This document shows positions 46,087 through 57,703 of a DNA stretch of 64,000 nucleotides, one piece after another. The stretch's first letter is position 1; each line of letters opens with the position of its first letter. The notes below the pieces were generated by a model, which saw nothing but the letters and a program-made list of their open reading frames with translations, was not told where the DNA came from and did no database searches. Position numbers and translations under genes: made by a program. The DNA is from an uncultured beta proteobacterium. Its GTDB lineage: Bacteria > Pseudomonadota > Gammaproteobacteria > Burkholderiales > Burkholderiaceae_C. The stretch spans positions 41,955-105,954 of the forward strand of contig CAIRAW010000037.1 of NCBI GenBank assembly GCA_903876735.1, written 5' to 3'.

Positions 46087-47922
46087 ATGGCAACCCTGGA
46101 AATCAAAGTACCCGACATCGGCGACTTCGCCGAAGTGACCGTCATCGAGTTGATGGTCAAAGCTGGCGACACCATTCGCGCCGAACAAAGCCTGATCACC
46201 GTTGAAAGCGACAAGGCGTCGATGGAAATTCCTTCGTCGCACGCGGGCGTGGTGAAGGAACTCAAGGTCAAGCTGGGCGACAAAGTCAAAGAAGGTTCGC
46301 TGGTGCTGACCCTCGAAGCTGCGGCTGATGCCACGGCGCCAGTGGCTGCAACCAAAGCAGCGCCTGCCGCTCCCGCACCAGCCCCGGTTGCAACGGCAAG
46401 CGTCAGCGCCGCACTCGCCGCTGCCAGCTATGCCGGCACGGTTGATCAGGAATGTGATCTGCTGGTGCTGGGAGCCGGCCCCGGGGGCTACTCGGCAGCC
46501 TTTCGCGCGGCGGACCTGGGCCTCAAGGTCATCGTGGTCGAGCGCTATGCGTCGCTTGGCGGTGTCTGCCTGAACGTCGGCTGCATCCCGTCCAAGGCGC
46601 TGCTGCACGTGGCAGCGGTGATGGACGAGGTCAGCCACATGGCCGCACTCGGCGTCGATTTCGGTGCGCCGGTGGTCAACATCGACAAGCTGCGCGCCCA
46701 CAAGGAAAAAGTCGTTACCAAGCTCACCGGCGGTCTGGCCGCCATGGCCAAGATGCGCAAGGTCACGATCGTGCGTGGCTATGGTGCCTTTGTCGGGCCG
46801 AACCATGTGCAGGTGGAAGAAACCACTGGCAGCGCGCAAGAGAAGACCGGCAAGACGCAGACGATTGGCTTCAAGAACTGCATCATCGCGGCAGGCTCGC
46901 AAGCCGTGCGCCTGCCCTTCATGCCCGAGGACCCGCGCGTGGTCGATTCCACCGGCGCCCTGGCGCTGAAGGAAGTTCCGAAACGCATGCTGATCCTGGG
47001 TGGCGGCATCATCGGTCTGGAAATGGGAACCGTCTACAGCACGCTGGGCGCACGCCTCGATGTGGTCGAAATGCTCGACGGCCTGATGCAGGGCGCGGAC
47101 CGCGACCTCGTGAAGATCTGGCAAAAGATGAACGCGCCGCGTTTCGACAACATCATGTTGAAAACCAAAACGGTGGGTGCCAAGGCGACACCGGCCGGCA
47201 TCGAAGTGACTTTTGCTGCAGCCGAGGAAGGTGGCACGGCTCCGGCGCCGCAGACCTACGACCTGGTGTTGCAGGCGGTCGGGCGCACACCCAACGGCAA
47301 GAAGATCGCCGCTGATAAGGCTGGCGTCGGCGTGACGGATCGCGGCTTTATCTCGGTTGATATCCAGATGCGCACCAATGTGCCGCACATCTTTGCCATC
47401 GGCGACATCGTGGGTCAGCCGATGCTGGCGCACAAGGCGGTGCATGAAGCGCATGTGGCAGCCGAGGTGATTGCGGGCGAACAGCAAGGCAACAAGGAAT
47501 TGGCGGCAGCGGCGTTCAATGCTCGCGTTATTCCTAGTGTGGCCTACACCGACCCCGAAGTGGCCTGGGTCGGTCTGACCGAAGACCAGGCCAAGGCGCA
47601 GGGCATCAAGGTCAGGAAGGGCTTGTTCCCCTGGAACGCTTCCGGCCGCGCCATTGCCAACGGGCGAGACGAAGGTGTTACCAAACTGCTGTTCGACGAT
47701 TCACCCGAGGCGCATGGCCACGGCAAGATTCTGGGCGGTGGCATGGTCGGCACGCACGCGGGCGACATGATCGGCGAGATCGTGCTGGCCATCGAGATGG
47801 GCGCCGACGCCATCGACATCGGCAAAACCATCCATGCCCACCCGACGCTGGGTGAGAGCATCGGCATGGCGGCCGAAGTGGCGCACGGCAGCTGCACTGA
47901 TTTGCCGCCGGCGCGCAAATAG
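46087..47922 (+). CDS. lpdA: Dihydrolipoyl dehydrogenase E3 with N-terminal lipoyl domain
   Basis: This FAD/NAD disulfide oxidoreductase reoxidises the E2 lipoyl groups. The 611-residue length is explained by an extra N-terminal lipoyl domain (ESDKASME near residues 41-48, close copy of the AceF domain) and an Ala/Pro linker. The E3 core follows: [20 protein letters not shown], the redox disulfide [17 protein letters not shown] (about 155-171), [33 protein letters not shown] and the C-terminal His-Glu dyad HAHPTLGE. Lipoyl-E3 proteins of this sort are typical for PdhL of beta-proteobacteria. It is 15 nt after aceF. Confidence 0.96.
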   Translation: MATLEIKVPDIGDFAEVTVIELMVKAGDTIRAEQSLITVESDKASMEIPSSHAGVVKELKVKLGDKVKEGSLVLTLEAAADATAPVAATKAAPAAPAPAPVATASVSAALAAASYAGTVDQECDLLVLGAGPGGYSAAFRAADLGLKVIVVERYASLGGVCLNVGCIPSKALLHVAAVMDEVSHMAALGVDFGAPVVNIDKLRAHKEKVVTKLTGGLAAMAKMRKVTIVRGYGAFVGPNHVQVEETTGSAQEKTGKTQTIGFKNCIIAAGSQAVRLPFMPEDPRVVDSTGALALKEVPKRMLILGGGIIGLEMGTVYSTLGARLDVVEMLDGLMQGADRDLVKIWQKMNAPRFDNIMLKTKTVGAKATPAGIEVTFAAAEEGGTAPAPQTYDLVLQAVGRTPNGKKIAADKAGVGVTDRGFISVDIQMRTNVPHIFAIGDIVGQPMLAHKAVHEAHVAAEVIAGEQQGNKELAAAAFNARVIPSVAYTDPEVAWVGLTEDQAKAQGIKVRKGLFPWNASGRAIANGRDEGVTKLLFDDSPEAHGHGKILGGGMVGTHAGDMIGEIVLAIEMGADAIDIGKTIHAHPTLGESIGMAAEVAHGSCTDLPPARK

Positions 47923-48029
47923 TTCGTTCTGGATGGGCGGGCGGGGCTTCGACTTCGCGTTGAACGGCTTGCAATGACCGGACCGCCGGCCCCTTTTTGA
48001 ACAACAATAGGGGCCTGGAGGAAACCGGT

Positions 48030-49424
48030 TTGAATGACGCATTACTTTGGGCCTTGCTGGCGCTAACTGTTGGCAATGGACTGGCGCTGCTGTGGTTGGC
48101 AGTACGAAACGGGAGCGCGGCTGCGCGATTGGCGGCAGAGCAGGGCACTGCCGAATTGCTCGCAGCCCTGCAGGCGAGTGCTGAGCGCATGGACCGGCTG
48201 GAACGCGAACTGCGACGCGAGATCAGCGAGTCCGCGCGCGGAGCCCGGCAGGAACTGACACAGAATCTGGCCACCTTTCAGCAGTCGCTGGTGCAGCAGG
48301 GCGCCGAGGCCACGCGCACGCAAAACACCCAGATTGATGCCTTCGGCCAGCAACTCACGCTGCTGCAAAAAACGCTGGCCGACACCCTGACGCAGCAACT
48401 GCAATCGGTCAGCGAATCCAATGCGCGGCGTATGGCGGAGATCCGCCAGACGCTGGAGGCGCAACTGGCGCAACTTCAGACCAGCAATGCGGCCAAGCTT
48501 GACGAGATGCGCGCCACGGTGGATGAGAAGTTGCAGACCACCTTACAGGCACGCCTGGGCGAGAGCTTCAAGCAGGTGGCCGATCGGCTGGAGCAGGTGC
48601 ACAAGGGCCTGGGTGAGATGCAGACGCTGGCGGCGGGTGTGGGTGACCTCAAGCACCTGCTCACCAACGTCAAGAGTCGTGGTATTTTTGGCGAGGCGCA
48701 ACTGGCTTCGCTGCTGGAACAGGTGCTGGTGGCAGACCAGTACGCGGCCCAGGTGGCAACGCGCCCGGGCAGCAAGAACGTGGTCGATTTCGCGATCAAG
48801 CTGCCGGGCAAATCGGAACATGGCGAGCCGCTGTGGTTGCCGATCGATGCCAAGTTTCCGAACGAGGATTACGAGCGATTGCTCGATGCGCAGGGCCGCG
48901 CTGACGCGCCTGCGGCTGAAGCGGCCGGCAAGGCGCTGGAGTTGCGTATCCGGTTGGAGGCGAAATCGATTGTCGAGAAATATGTCGAGCCGCCGTACAC
49001 CACCGACTTCGCCATCCTGTTTTTGCCGACCGAGGGCCTCTATGCCGAGGTGCTGCGCCGGCCCGGGCTGATGCAGGCGCTGCAGCGTGAGCACCGCATC
49101 ACGCTGGCCGGACCGACCACGCTGCTGGCCATGCTCAGCTCCTTGCAGATGGGCTTTCGCACGCTGGCGCTGGAGAAGCGCTCGAGCGAGGTCTGGCAGG
49201 TGCTGGGCGCCGTCAAGACCGAGTTCGGCAAGTTCGGTGATGTGCTGGCCAAAGTCAAGGCGCAGACCGAGACCGTGCTCAAGACCATCGACAACGCCGA
49301 AACCCGCAGCCGCGCCATGGGCCGCGCGCTGAAGAAGGTCGAGGCCCTGCCGGAGCCGCAGGCGCAATCGTTGATTCCGATGGACAAGGATTTCGACATT
49401 GACCCGCTGACGCCCGGGGAATGA
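48030..49424 (+). CDS. rmuC: DNA recombination protein RmuC
   Basis: RmuC is a nuclease-like protein that limits recombination between inverted repeats. The 464-residue protein has one N-terminal membrane helix (LLWALLALTVGNGLALLWLAV), a long coiled coil (about 40-190), and the restriction-endonuclease-like domain: GIFGEAQLASLLEQVL, LWLPIDAKFPNEDYERL (with the PD-type DAKFP), YTTDFAILFLPTEGLYAEV and GPTTLLAMLSSLQMGFR. The start is TTG 48030, chosen because GGAGG at 48017-48021 is 8 nt upstream and the helix begins there; a TTG at 47997 is in frame. It ends in a 4-nt overlap with the MFS gene. Confidence 0.92.
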   Translation: MNDALLWALLALTVGNGLALLWLAVRNGSAAARLAAEQGTAELLAALQASAERMDRLERELRREISESARGARQELTQNLATFQQSLVQQGAEATRTQNTQIDAFGQQLTLLQKTLADTLTQQLQSVSESNARRMAEIRQTLEAQLAQLQTSNAAKLDEMRATVDEKLQTTLQARLGESFKQVADRLEQVHKGLGEMQTLAAGVGDLKHLLTNVKSRGIFGEAQLASLLEQVLVADQYAAQVATRPGSKNVVDFAIKLPGKSEHGEPLWLPIDAKFPNEDYERLLDAQGRADAPAAEAAGKALELRIRLEAKSIVEKYVEPPYTTDFAILFLPTEGLYAEVLRRPGLMQALQREHRITLAGPTTLLAMLSSLQMGFRTLALEKRSSEVWQVLGAVKTEFGKFGDVLAKVKAQTETVLKTIDNAETRSRAMGRALKKVEALPEPQAQSLIPMDKDFDIDPLTPGE

Positions 49425-50599
49425 CGGCCGTGCACGACTCTGGGGCGGGCCCCCGTTTTGCCTTGGCACGGCTCATCGCCGGCCACATCTGCTTGCACGC
49501 CTGCATGGCCGGCATGCGCATGGCAGCACCCCTGCTGGCCTTGCGCGAAGGTTTCAGCGCGCTGGCGGTTGGCTTTCTGTTGGCCCTGTTTGCACTGACG
49601 CAAGTTTTTCTGGCGCTGCCGGCGGGGCGCTATGCCGACCGCAACGGTCTGAAACGCCCGGTCGGCTGGGCCGTGCTGGCCGCCTCATCAGGCGCAGCAC
49701 TGGCGCTGGCTTTTCCATTGTTTCCGGTGTTGTGTCTGAGTGCCTTGATGACGGGCGGCGCCACTGGTGTGGCCTCGATCTCGCTGCAGCGCCATGTCGG
49801 GCGTGCCGCCCAAAATGCAACCGAACTGAAAAAAGTGTTCAGTTGGCTTTCATTGGGGCCCGCAATATCGAACTTTATCGGGCCGCTGGCGGTGGGCCTG
49901 TTGATCGACCACAGCGGATTTCGCGCAGCTTTCGCCCTGATGGCGGCGCTGCCATTGGCGACCTGGTTCTGGGTGCGCGCGACGCGGGAATTGGCGCCGG
50001 TGGTCATCGTGCCCGGCGCGGCGTCAAAAAAGGCCTGGGACCTGATGCTTGAGCCGCTGATGCGCCGTCTCATGCTGGTGAACTGGTTGTTGTCGTCCTG
50101 CTGGGATGTGCACACCTTCGTGGTGCCGGTGATTGGCCATGAACGCGGTTTCAGCGCCTCTGTGATTGGCACGATTCTGGGTTCTTTCGCGTTGGCGGCA
50201 ACGCTGGTGCGGCTGCTGTTGCCAGCCGTAGCCGCGCATGTGCGTGAATGGGTTGTCGTCACCTTTGCCATGCTGATGACGGCGCTGCTGTTTGCGGTTT
50301 ATCCGCTCATGCAGTCGGCGCTGGCCATGGGTGCCTGCTCGGTGCTGTTGGGTTTGGCGCTGGGTTCGGTGCAGCCCATGATCATGAGCACCTTGCACCA
50401 GATCACCCCCGAAGCACGGCATGGCGAAGCGCTCGGTTTGCGCCTGATGGCCATCAATGGCTCAAGCGTGCTGATGCCGCTGCTGTTCGGCACCGCCGGC
50501 GCGGTGGTCGGTGTTTCTGTCGTATTCTGGGCGGTTGGTCTGGCCGTTGGCAGCGGCGCACGACAGGCCTGGCTGTTGCGGCCGGTAGCGCCGCACTGA
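49421..50599 (+). CDS. MFS transporter
   Basis: A 392-residue permease with about 12 membrane segments and the loop 2-3 motif GRYADRNGLKRP (about residues 68-79). The middle loop (RATRELAPVVIVPGAASKKAWD) separates two six-helix halves. The frame starts ATGA overlapping the rmuC stop, so the genes are translationally coupled, an association I cannot explain functionally. The substrate is unknown; the residues do not point to a named subfamily. Confidence 0.85.
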   Translation: MTAVHDSGAGPRFALARLIAGHICLHACMAGMRMAAPLLALREGFSALAVGFLLALFALTQVFLALPAGRYADRNGLKRPVGWAVLAASSGAALALAFPLFPVLCLSALMTGGATGVASISLQRHVGRAAQNATELKKVFSWLSLGPAISNFIGPLAVGLLIDHSGFRAAFALMAALPLATWFWVRATRELAPVVIVPGAASKKAWDLMLEPLMRRLMLVNWLLSSCWDVHTFVVPVIGHERGFSASVIGTILGSFALAATLVRLLLPAVAAHVREWVVVTFAMLMTALLFAVYPLMQSALAMGACSVLLGLALGSVQPMIMSTLHQITPEARHGEALGLRLMAINGSSVLMPLLFGTAGAVVGVSVVFWAVGLAVGSGARQAWLLRPVAPH

Positions 50600-50608
50600 G
50601 CTGACGGG

Positions 50609-51289
50609 CTACAGAGGCTGCATTTCACCCGAGAGCAATACGCGCTTGCCTTCTTTCATTTGCTGCACAGCCTTGAGCAACGCCTGCGCGACGTCGTCAG
50701 CCGCAATAGCGCGGTAGTTGGCGGGAATCAGGGGTTTCAACCAGCGTGTAGCGAGCAGGGCGATATGTTCGCCCGGGCGTTCTGGCTGCGCCAGCGCCGC
50801 TCGGTCACCCGCCAGCATGGAGGGTCGCGCAATGACCAGGGTTTGGTAACCCAATTGAGCCAGTGCCTCTTCCATCTCGCCTTTGACACGGCTGTAGAAG
50901 ACGCTTGAGCGCGGACTCGCGCCCATGGCGCTGACGACGCCGAGCCGGCTGGCACCCGCCGCCTTGGCAGCGCGCGCGACAGCGACAACGGCGTCGAAGT
51001 CGACGGCGCGAAAAGCAGCCTGGCTGCCAGCGGTCTTGATGGTGGTGCCCAGCGCGATGAAAACATCGTCGACGTGGCCTAAGCCCGGCAGTCTTTTCAG
51101 ACCGGCGAGGTCCAGCACATGAGCGATCAGTTTCGGGTGCTTGAGCGCCAGTGCCCGGCGGCCCACACAGTGAACCGCCGCGTAGCGCTTATCGGTTAAA
51201 AGAGCCGCGAGAACCGCTTGGCCCACGAGACCCGTTGCCCCCGCCACCAAAGCCACCCGAACCGCCGGGGCGTCCGCCTGAACCTGCAT
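50609..51289 (-). CDS. NAD(P)-binding atypical SDR / NmrA-like protein
   Basis: The 226-residue Rossmann protein has the N-terminal [19 protein letters not shown] dinucleotide motif (about residues 12-30), [39 protein letters not shown] (a YxxxK-like pair) and [12 protein letters not shown]. It resembles small NAD(P)H-binding HTATIP2/YbjT-type proteins. The start ATG 51289 has a consensus GGAGG at 51295-51299 five nt upstream. Both the ribosome site and the first 33 codons lie inside the 3' end of the rhlE gene in another frame, a 101-bp same-strand overlap. The Rossmann motif begins within that overlap, so the overlap is needed. Confidence 0.85.
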   Translation of the reverse strand: MQVQADAPAVRVALVAGATGLVGQAVLAALLTDKRYAAVHCVGRRALALKHPKLIAHVLDLAGLKRLPGLGHVDDVFIALGTTIKTAGSQAAFRAVDFDAVVAVARAAKAAGASRLGVVSAMGASPRSSVFYSRVKGEMEEALAQLGYQTLVIARPSMLAGDRAALAQPERPGEHIALLATRWLKPLIPANYRAIAADDVAQALLKAVQQMKEGKRVLLSGEMQPL

Positions 51290-52874
51290 AGGAACCTCCG
51301 CTGCGGTTGCCACCGCCAAAGCCACCACCACGGCGTGCGCCGCGCTCAGCCATCATATCGACACTGGTGCGCATCGGATCGGGCTGGCCCTGCGCCGCGC
51401 GCGCTGGTGCCGGGCCGTCGGAATAGCCGCCGCGTCCTTGTGCCGGGCGCTGGCTGCGCGGCTCACCCATGGGATTGGGCATGTTGCTGCGCGGAGCGCT
51501 GCTGCGAGCGCCGCCATTGCCACCGCGGTTACCACCACCATTGCCGCCGCGACCGCCGCCGGCATTGCCGCCGCGCTCGCCGGATGCGCCCTTGCTTTCG
51601 CGCACCCTGGTCATCATCTCGCTGCGCGCCGCCTTGGCTGCGGCTTGCATAACGTCACGGCTCGGCGGTTTGCCGGCACCACCCCAGATCGTCTGGCGAC
51701 CCATGGCGATGGGTTCGGCTTTTTCGCCGGGCTCTGGCATAAAGCCTTCAATGATTCGCACCGGGATGTCTTGTTTCGTGAAGCGCTCGATGGCTTGCAT
51801 GAAACCTTCTTCGTCCAGACACACCAGGTTGACAGCTGTGCCGTCGGCGCCAGCGCGACCAGTGCGGCCGATGCGGTGCACATAGTCTTCGCAGACGTTG
51901 GGGATGTCGTAGTTCACCACGTGCGGCAGGTCGTCGATGTCGATGCCGCGGGCCGCGATGTCGGTTGCCACCAGAGCCCGGATGTCGCCGCTCTTGAAGC
52001 CGGCCAGCGCCTGCGTGCGCGCCGCCTGGCTCTTGTTGCCGTGCAGTGCCAGCGCCTGGATGCCGTTTTTGACCAGGAATTCAGCGACGTTGTTGGCGCC
52101 GAACTTGGTGCGTGTGAAGACCAGCACCTGGCTCCAGTTGTGTTCGTTGATGATGTGCGCCAGCAGCGCTTTTTTCTTGCCGCGACCAACCGGGTGAATC
52201 AGTTGCGTGATGCGCTGCACGGTAGTGTTGCGCGGTGTGACCTGGATGCTCAGCGGGTCTTTCAGCAGGGTTGCGGCGAGTTCGCGGATTTCGTCGCTGA
52301 AGGTGGCCGAGAACAGCAGGCTTTGCTTGTCGCGCGGTACCACGGCCAGCACTTTTTTCACGTCATGGATGAAACCCATGTCGAGCATGCGGTCGGCTTC
52401 GTCGAGCACGAGGATCTGCACCTGACCGAGGTCGAGCACGCCTTGTTGCAGCAGGTCGAGCAGACGACCCGGTGTTGCCACCAGAATGTCGACGCCCTTT
52501 TTGACGCGGCTGATTTGCGGGTTCATGCCGACGCCGCCGAAAACGACGGTGGAGGTGAGTTCGAGGTATTTGCCGTAGGTCTGGACCGATTCCTCGACCT
52601 GGGCTGCGAGCTCACGCGTCGGGGTCAATACCAGGGCGCGGATGCCGACGCCGCCGAATTTGTTTTTGGGTGCTGCTTCGGCACTGAGCTTGTGCAGCAT
52701 GGGCAGCACGAAGGCCGCCGTTTTGCCGGTGCCGGTTTGGGCTCCACCAAGCAGGTCGTGGCCTTCGAGCACGGCGGGAATCGCCTGTGCCTGAATGGCG
52801 GTCGGGGTCTCGTAACCCTGCTCGAGCACGGCCTTGACAATGGCCGGAGCCAGTTTGAGTTCTTCAAAGTTCAT
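51189..52874 (-). CDS. rhlE: RhlE-type DEAD-box RNA helicase
   Basis: An ATP-dependent RNA helicase of 561 residues involved in rRNA/mRNA remodelling. Motifs in order are the Q motif (GYETPTAIQ), AQTGTGKT (motif I), PTRELAAQ (Ia), [10 protein letters not shown] (Ib), DEADRMLD (II, with D in place of the last D/A class), SATF (III) and [10 protein letters not shown] (VI). After about residue 430 the tail is Gly/Arg/Asn-rich ([14 protein letters not shown] and [11 protein letters not shown] units), a typical RGG-like RNA-binding tail. The final 33 codons overlap the start of the downstream gene. It is a RhlE-like helicase rather than DbpA, because no DbpA RNA-binding domain is present. Confidence 0.92.
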   Translation of the reverse strand: MNFEELKLAPAIVKAVLEQGYETPTAIQAQAIPAVLEGHDLLGGAQTGTGKTAAFVLPMLHKLSAEAAPKNKFGGVGIRALVLTPTRELAAQVEESVQTYGKYLELTSTVVFGGVGMNPQISRVKKGVDILVATPGRLLDLLQQGVLDLGQVQILVLDEADRMLDMGFIHDVKKVLAVVPRDKQSLLFSATFSDEIRELAATLLKDPLSIQVTPRNTTVQRITQLIHPVGRGKKKALLAHIINEHNWSQVLVFTRTKFGANNVAEFLVKNGIQALALHGNKSQAARTQALAGFKSGDIRALVATDIAARGIDIDDLPHVVNYDIPNVCEDYVHRIGRTGRAGADGTAVNLVCLDEEGFMQAIERFTKQDIPVRIIEGFMPEPGEKAEPIAMGRQTIWGGAGKPPSRDVMQAAAKAARSEMMTRVRESKGASGERGGNAGGGRGGNGGGNRGGNGGARSSAPRSNMPNPMGEPRSQRPAQGRGGYSDGPAPARAAQGQPDPMRTSVDMMAERGARRGGGFGGGNRSGGSYAGSGGRPGGSGGFGGGGNGSRGPSGSRGSFNR

Positions 52875-53128
52875 AGTGTGGCGCCTATCCTGGGCGCTAT
52901 GGCATCGGCCTGTCTCAGCGCGGGAGCGTCGAGTCAGTCAAAGGCAGATGGGATACAAAGTTGGAACGGTGGCGCAAGGCCTCGTTCCCAGCAAGGTGCT
53001 GGCATTGTGGGCAACTGACGCGCCACAACGAGCCGTATTGTCGCACGGTATGGAAACTATTGCTGGGCGCGGTCATCGATGCGGGGATAATGCTGCCTTT
53101 ACCTCTTTCGCAAAAGCTCGCAACACCA

Positions 53129-54790
53129 ATGGCTCAATACGTATTTTCCATGAACCGCCTGGGCAAGATCGTGCCGCCCAAGCGCTTCATTCTCAAGGAT
53201 ATTTCCCTCAGTTTCTTCCCGGGCGCCAAGATTGGCGTGCTGGGAACCAACGGCTCGGGCAAGTCGACGCTGCTCAAGATCATGGCCGGTGTTGACAAGG
53301 AATTCGAAGGCGAGGCGGTTCCGATGGCGGGTCTCAATATCGGCTATCTGCCGCAGGAGCCGCAACTCGATCCGGAACAGACCGTGCGTGAATGCGTGGA
53401 AGCCGGCATGGGCGATGTGCTCAACGCCAAGGCGCGTCTGGAAGAAATTTACGCCGCCTACGGCGAGGAAGATGCTGACTTCGACGCGCTGGCCGAGGAG
53501 CAGGCCAAGATGGAAGCCATCATTGGCAGTGCCGGTACTGACTCCGAGCACCAACTCGAGATCGCCGCCGATGCGTTGCGCCTGCCGCCTTGGGAAGCCA
53601 AGGTCGGCGTGCTCTCGGGGGGCGAGAAACGCCGCGTGGCCCTGTGTCGCCTGCTGCTGTCCAAGCCCGACATGCTGCTGCTTGATGAGCCGACCAATCA
53701 CCTGGACGCCGAATCTGTCGACTGGCTTGAGCAGTTCCTGCAACGCTACCCGGGCACGGTGGTGGCGATCACCCATGATCGCTATTTTCTGGACAACGCA
53801 GCCGAGTGGATTCTGGAACTCGACCGCGGCAACGGCATGCCTTACAAGGGCAATTACAGTTCCTGGCTGGAGCAGAAGCAGGAACGCCTGGTGCAGGAGC
53901 AAAAGGGCGAAGAGTCGCGCGCCAAGGCGCTGAAGAAGGAACTGGAATGGTCGCGCCAGAACCCCAAGGCACGCCAGGCCAAGAGCAAGGCGCGACTGGC
54001 GCGCTTTGAAGAACTGTCCGATTTCGAATACCAGAAGCGCAACGAGACCAACGAGATTTTTATCCCGGTGGCCGAGCGTCTGGGCAACGAGGTCATCGAG
54101 TTCGTCAACGTCAGCAAGTCCTTTGGCGACCGCATGCTGATCGACAACCTGAGCTTCAAGGTGCCAGCGGGTGCCATCGTCGGCATCATCGGGCCGAACG
54201 GCGCGGGCAAGTCAACGCTGTTTCGCATGATTGCGGGCAAGGAAAAGCCTGATAGCGGTGAAGTCAAGATTGGCTCAACCGCCAGAATGGCGTTTGTCGA
54301 CCAGAACCGCGACGATCTGTCCAACGAAAAGACGGTTTGGGAAGATGTCTCCGGTGGCCTCGATATTCTGAACGTCGGCAAGTTCCAGATGGCCAGCCGC
54401 GCTTACTGCGGCCGTTTCAATTTTAATGGCGCGGATCAGCAAAAGCGCGTCGGCACCCTGTCAGGCGGTGAGCGCGGTCGTCTGCATCTGGCCAAGACCC
54501 TGATTGCGGGCGGCAACGTGCTGATGCTTGATGAGCCGTCCAACGATCTGGACGTGGAAACCCTGCGTGCGCTGGAAGACGCCTTGCTGGAATTTGCCGG
54601 ATCCATCATGGTGATCAGCCATGATCGCTGGTTTCTGGACCGCATTGCGACCCACATCCTGGCCTGCGAAGGTGACAGTCAGTGGACTTTCTTCAACGGC
54701 AACTACCAGGAATACGAAGCCGACAAGCGCAAGCGCCTGGGCGAAGAAGGCGCCAAGCCGCATCGCATGCGCTTCAAGGCGCTCAAGTAG
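53129..54790 (+). CDS. ettA: Energy-dependent translational throttle protein EttA (ABC-F)
   Basis: EttA is a soluble ABC-F ATPase that binds the ribosomal E site and gates entry into the elongation cycle by ATP/ADP ratio. The 553-residue protein has two nucleotide-binding domains: LGTNGSGKST, LSGGEKRR, LLLDEPTNHLD, and IGPNGAGKST, LSGGERGR, LMLDEPSNDLD. Between them lie the arm and the P-site interaction motif linker (RQAKSKARLARFEEL). The start ATG 53129 (MAQYVFSMNRLGK) matches E. coli EttA; the frame is open further upstream without homology. The 254-bp gap to the divergent rhlE shows no other gene. Confidence 0.95.
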   Translation: MAQYVFSMNRLGKIVPPKRFILKDISLSFFPGAKIGVLGTNGSGKSTLLKIMAGVDKEFEGEAVPMAGLNIGYLPQEPQLDPEQTVRECVEAGMGDVLNAKARLEEIYAAYGEEDADFDALAEEQAKMEAIIGSAGTDSEHQLEIAADALRLPPWEAKVGVLSGGEKRRVALCRLLLSKPDMLLLDEPTNHLDAESVDWLEQFLQRYPGTVVAITHDRYFLDNAAEWILELDRGNGMPYKGNYSSWLEQKQERLVQEQKGEESRAKALKKELEWSRQNPKARQAKSKARLARFEELSDFEYQKRNETNEIFIPVAERLGNEVIEFVNVSKSFGDRMLIDNLSFKVPAGAIVGIIGPNGAGKSTLFRMIAGKEKPDSGEVKIGSTARMAFVDQNRDDLSNEKTVWEDVSGGLDILNVGKFQMASRAYCGRFNFNGADQQKRVGTLSGGERGRLHLAKTLIAGGNVLMLDEPSNDLDVETLRALEDALLEFAGSIMVISHDRWFLDRIATHILACEGDSQWTFFNGNYQEYEADKRKRLGEEGAKPHRMRFKALK

Positions 54791-54791
54791 G

Positions 54792-55790
54792 CTATTGCGC
54801 GAGGTCCGCTGCAGCGGGCCAGTGCATCTCGCCGTTGCTCAGCCCCTTGGCGCCGAGGGCCGCCTGCACCACAGCGCGCGCCGTGACTTCGGCCGCCAGT
54901 GTGCTCAGAAGCATCATGCCCGCCGTCTTGCCGGACTTGCCGGTGCCCAGTGCAAACAGGGTGTCGCCGTCCGACATCGTGTGTACCGGGTTGATGCTGC
55001 GCGCCAGGCCGTCGTGCGCCACCACGGCCAGGCGATGGGCCTGCGCCTTGGTCAGAATGGCGTCGGTTGCAATCACGCCAATGGTGGTGTTGGTGCCGGC
55101 CAGCACCGGCTTGGGCCCTTCACCGGCGAGCAGGGCAGCGCGGCTGTCGAGCAGTGATTGGCCGTCGAGCGTGCGCGCGCCGGCAATCACAGCACCGGTA
55201 GACGGGTTGACGATGTCGCCCATGGCGTTGCAGGCAATGATGGCGCCCACGGTTATGCCGTCAACTGTGATCGAAGCGGTGCCGATGCCGCCGCGCATGG
55301 CGCGTGCCAGGCCGAACATTTTGCCAACCAGGGCACCCGCGCCAGCGCCTACATTGCCTTGTTCTGGCGCTTCGCGCTTGGCCGCCTCGCAGGCCTGATA
55401 GCCGGCGCTGGCGTCGGGTCGGATTTTGAAGTCACCCACCGGCAAGTCGAACAGGACAGCCGCCGGAACGATGGGCACCAGGCCAAAGCCGACTGGCAGG
55501 CCGATGTTGTGATCTTCGAGCCAGCGCATGACGCCGCTGGCAGCGTCAAGCCCCCAGGCGCTGCCGCCGGCGAGCAGCACGGCGTGCACCCGGTCCACCA
55601 GGTTGGAGGGGTGCAACAAATCGGTTTCGCGTGTGCCGGGTGCGGCGCCGCGCACATCGACGCCGGCGACCGCGCCCTCACGCGTGATGACCACGGTGCA
55701 GCCAGTGGGTCGGCGCGTGTCGGTAAAGTGGCCGACTTCTACGCCCAGAACATCAGTGATCGCGCCGCCGGGATCTCGCGGGCTGTTCAT
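54792..55790 (-). CDS. P1 family (S58) L-aminopeptidase/D-esterase, DmpA-like
   Basis: A self-cleaving N-terminal-nucleophile hydrolase related to DmpA/BapA beta-peptidyl aminopeptidases. The 332-residue precursor shows LGVEVGHFTDTRRPTGCTVV at the start, LLAGGSAWGLDAASGVM, and the cleavage region AGTNTTIGVIATDA (about residues 230-243), where autoproteolysis exposes the nucleophile. Also visible is GGIGTASI. No signal peptide is seen, so it is cytoplasmic. The start is ATG 55790; an upstream TTG at 55802 would overlap the ABC gene. It is the last gene of the amino-acid importer operon, suggesting it processes imported peptides or D-amino-acid derivatives. Confidence 0.85.
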   Translation of the reverse strand: MNSPRDPGGAITDVLGVEVGHFTDTRRPTGCTVVITREGAVAGVDVRGAAPGTRETDLLHPSNLVDRVHAVLLAGGSAWGLDAASGVMRWLEDHNIGLPVGFGLVPIVPAAVLFDLPVGDFKIRPDASAGYQACEAAKREAPEQGNVGAGAGALVGKMFGLARAMRGGIGTASITVDGITVGAIIACNAMGDIVNPSTGAVIAGARTLDGQSLLDSRAALLAGEGPKPVLAGTNTTIGVIATDAILTKAQAHRLAVVAHDGLARSINPVHTMSDGDTLFALGTGKSGKTAGMMLLSTLAAEVTARAVVQAALGAKGLSNGEMHWPAAADLAQ

Positions 55791-55798
55791 GGCTTGGC

Positions 55799-56542
<744 letters not shown>

Positions 56543-56588
56543 GATGCGTTTGTGTGTGAGACGAATAAATGGGGCGCAGCAGCAAGGC

Positions 56589-57692
56589 TCAACGCGCCTT
56601 GCCCTTGTTCACGTGTTGTTCCACCCAGATGCTGTAGCGCGACATGGTGAAGCAGAAGGCGAAATAAATCAGGGCTATGAAAAGGTAGCCCTCGATCTTG
56701 AAAGGGCGCCAGTCGGAGTCGGAGTTCAAGGCCATGGACATGGCACCCGTGAGTTCATACAGACTCACGATGGTCACGAGCGAGGTGTCCATGAAGGTCG
56801 CGATGAAACTGTTCATGATGCTGGGCACCACCATCGCCAGCGCCTGTGGCAGGACGATCTTGCGTTGTGTCTGCCAGTACGACAGGCCCAGCGTGGCGGC
56901 AGCCTCGATCTGACCCTTGGGGATGGCCTGCAGGCCGCCACGGATGATCTCGGCCATGTAGGCGGCGGAAAACAGCGTGATGCCCACCAGCACGCGGATC
57001 AGTACGTCGATCGTGAAACCCTGCGGCATGAACAGCGGGAACATGAAGGAGGCCATGAACAGCACCGAGATCAGCGGCACGCCACGGATCAATTCGACAT
57101 AGATGGTGCAGAAGGTTCGGATCGCGGGCAGGTTGGAGCGACGCCCTAGTGCCACAAGCAGTGCAATCGGGAAGGCGGACACCATCGACAAGGTCGATAA
57201 CAAAATGGTCAGTGGCAAGCCACCCCAACGGTCGGTTTCGACCTTGCTCAAGCCTGCGACGTTGCCATACATGAGGGCAAAGAATAGCGAGAGTACCAGG
57301 GCCCAAACGATGAGCATCCAGGCGCGCCAAAAGGCGCGCGTGCAACTCATCACCAACAGGGCCAGCATCAGGCATGTGGCAATCAGCGGTCGCCATTGTT
57401 CTTCAAACGGATAGCGACCGAACAGGATGAGTCGGTACTTGGCCGCCACCACGCCCCAGCAGGCCCCCACGCCATCCACGCGGCAGGCGTCGAAGTTGGG
57501 AATCCAGGACGCCCGAAGCAGCGCCCAGCCGAGGAATTGCGGAATTACGTAGAGCAAGGCGCCACCAATGACGATCGTCATGATGGACGTGATCAGGTCG
57601 CCGAAAAGATTGGCCCGAATCCACCCAATGACGCCTTCGGTCTTGAGCGGCAGCGGGCGCGCTTCTATGGATTGAAAAGTTTCTGCGGTCAT
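56589..57692 (-). CDS. aapM: General amino-acid ABC transporter permease (AapM-like)
   Basis: A 367-residue permease with a long N-terminal region of extra helices (about 1-160), as in AapM/BztC. The HisM/GlnP-type core follows with [21 protein letters not shown], the EAA-loop region [34 protein letters not shown] (about 265-300) and the ATPase contact. The start ATG 57692 gives this length; the longer frame adds non-homologous residues. Paired with the larger AapQ-like subunit. Confidence 0.9.
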   Translation of the reverse strand: MTAETFQSIEARPLPLKTEGVIGWIRANLFGDLITSIMTIVIGGALLYVIPQFLGWALLRASWIPNFDACRVDGVGACWGVVAAKYRLILFGRYPFEEQWRPLIATCLMLALLVMSCTRAFWRAWMLIVWALVLSLFFALMYGNVAGLSKVETDRWGGLPLTILLSTLSMVSAFPIALLVALGRRSNLPAIRTFCTIYVELIRGVPLISVLFMASFMFPLFMPQGFTIDVLIRVLVGITLFSAAYMAEIIRGGLQAIPKGQIEAAATLGLSYWQTQRKIVLPQALAMVVPSIMNSFIATFMDTSLVTIVSLYELTGAMSMALNSDSDWRPFKIEGYLFIALIYFAFCFTMSRYSIWVEQHVNKGKAR

Positions 57693-57703
57693 GGTGGTTT
57701 CTT

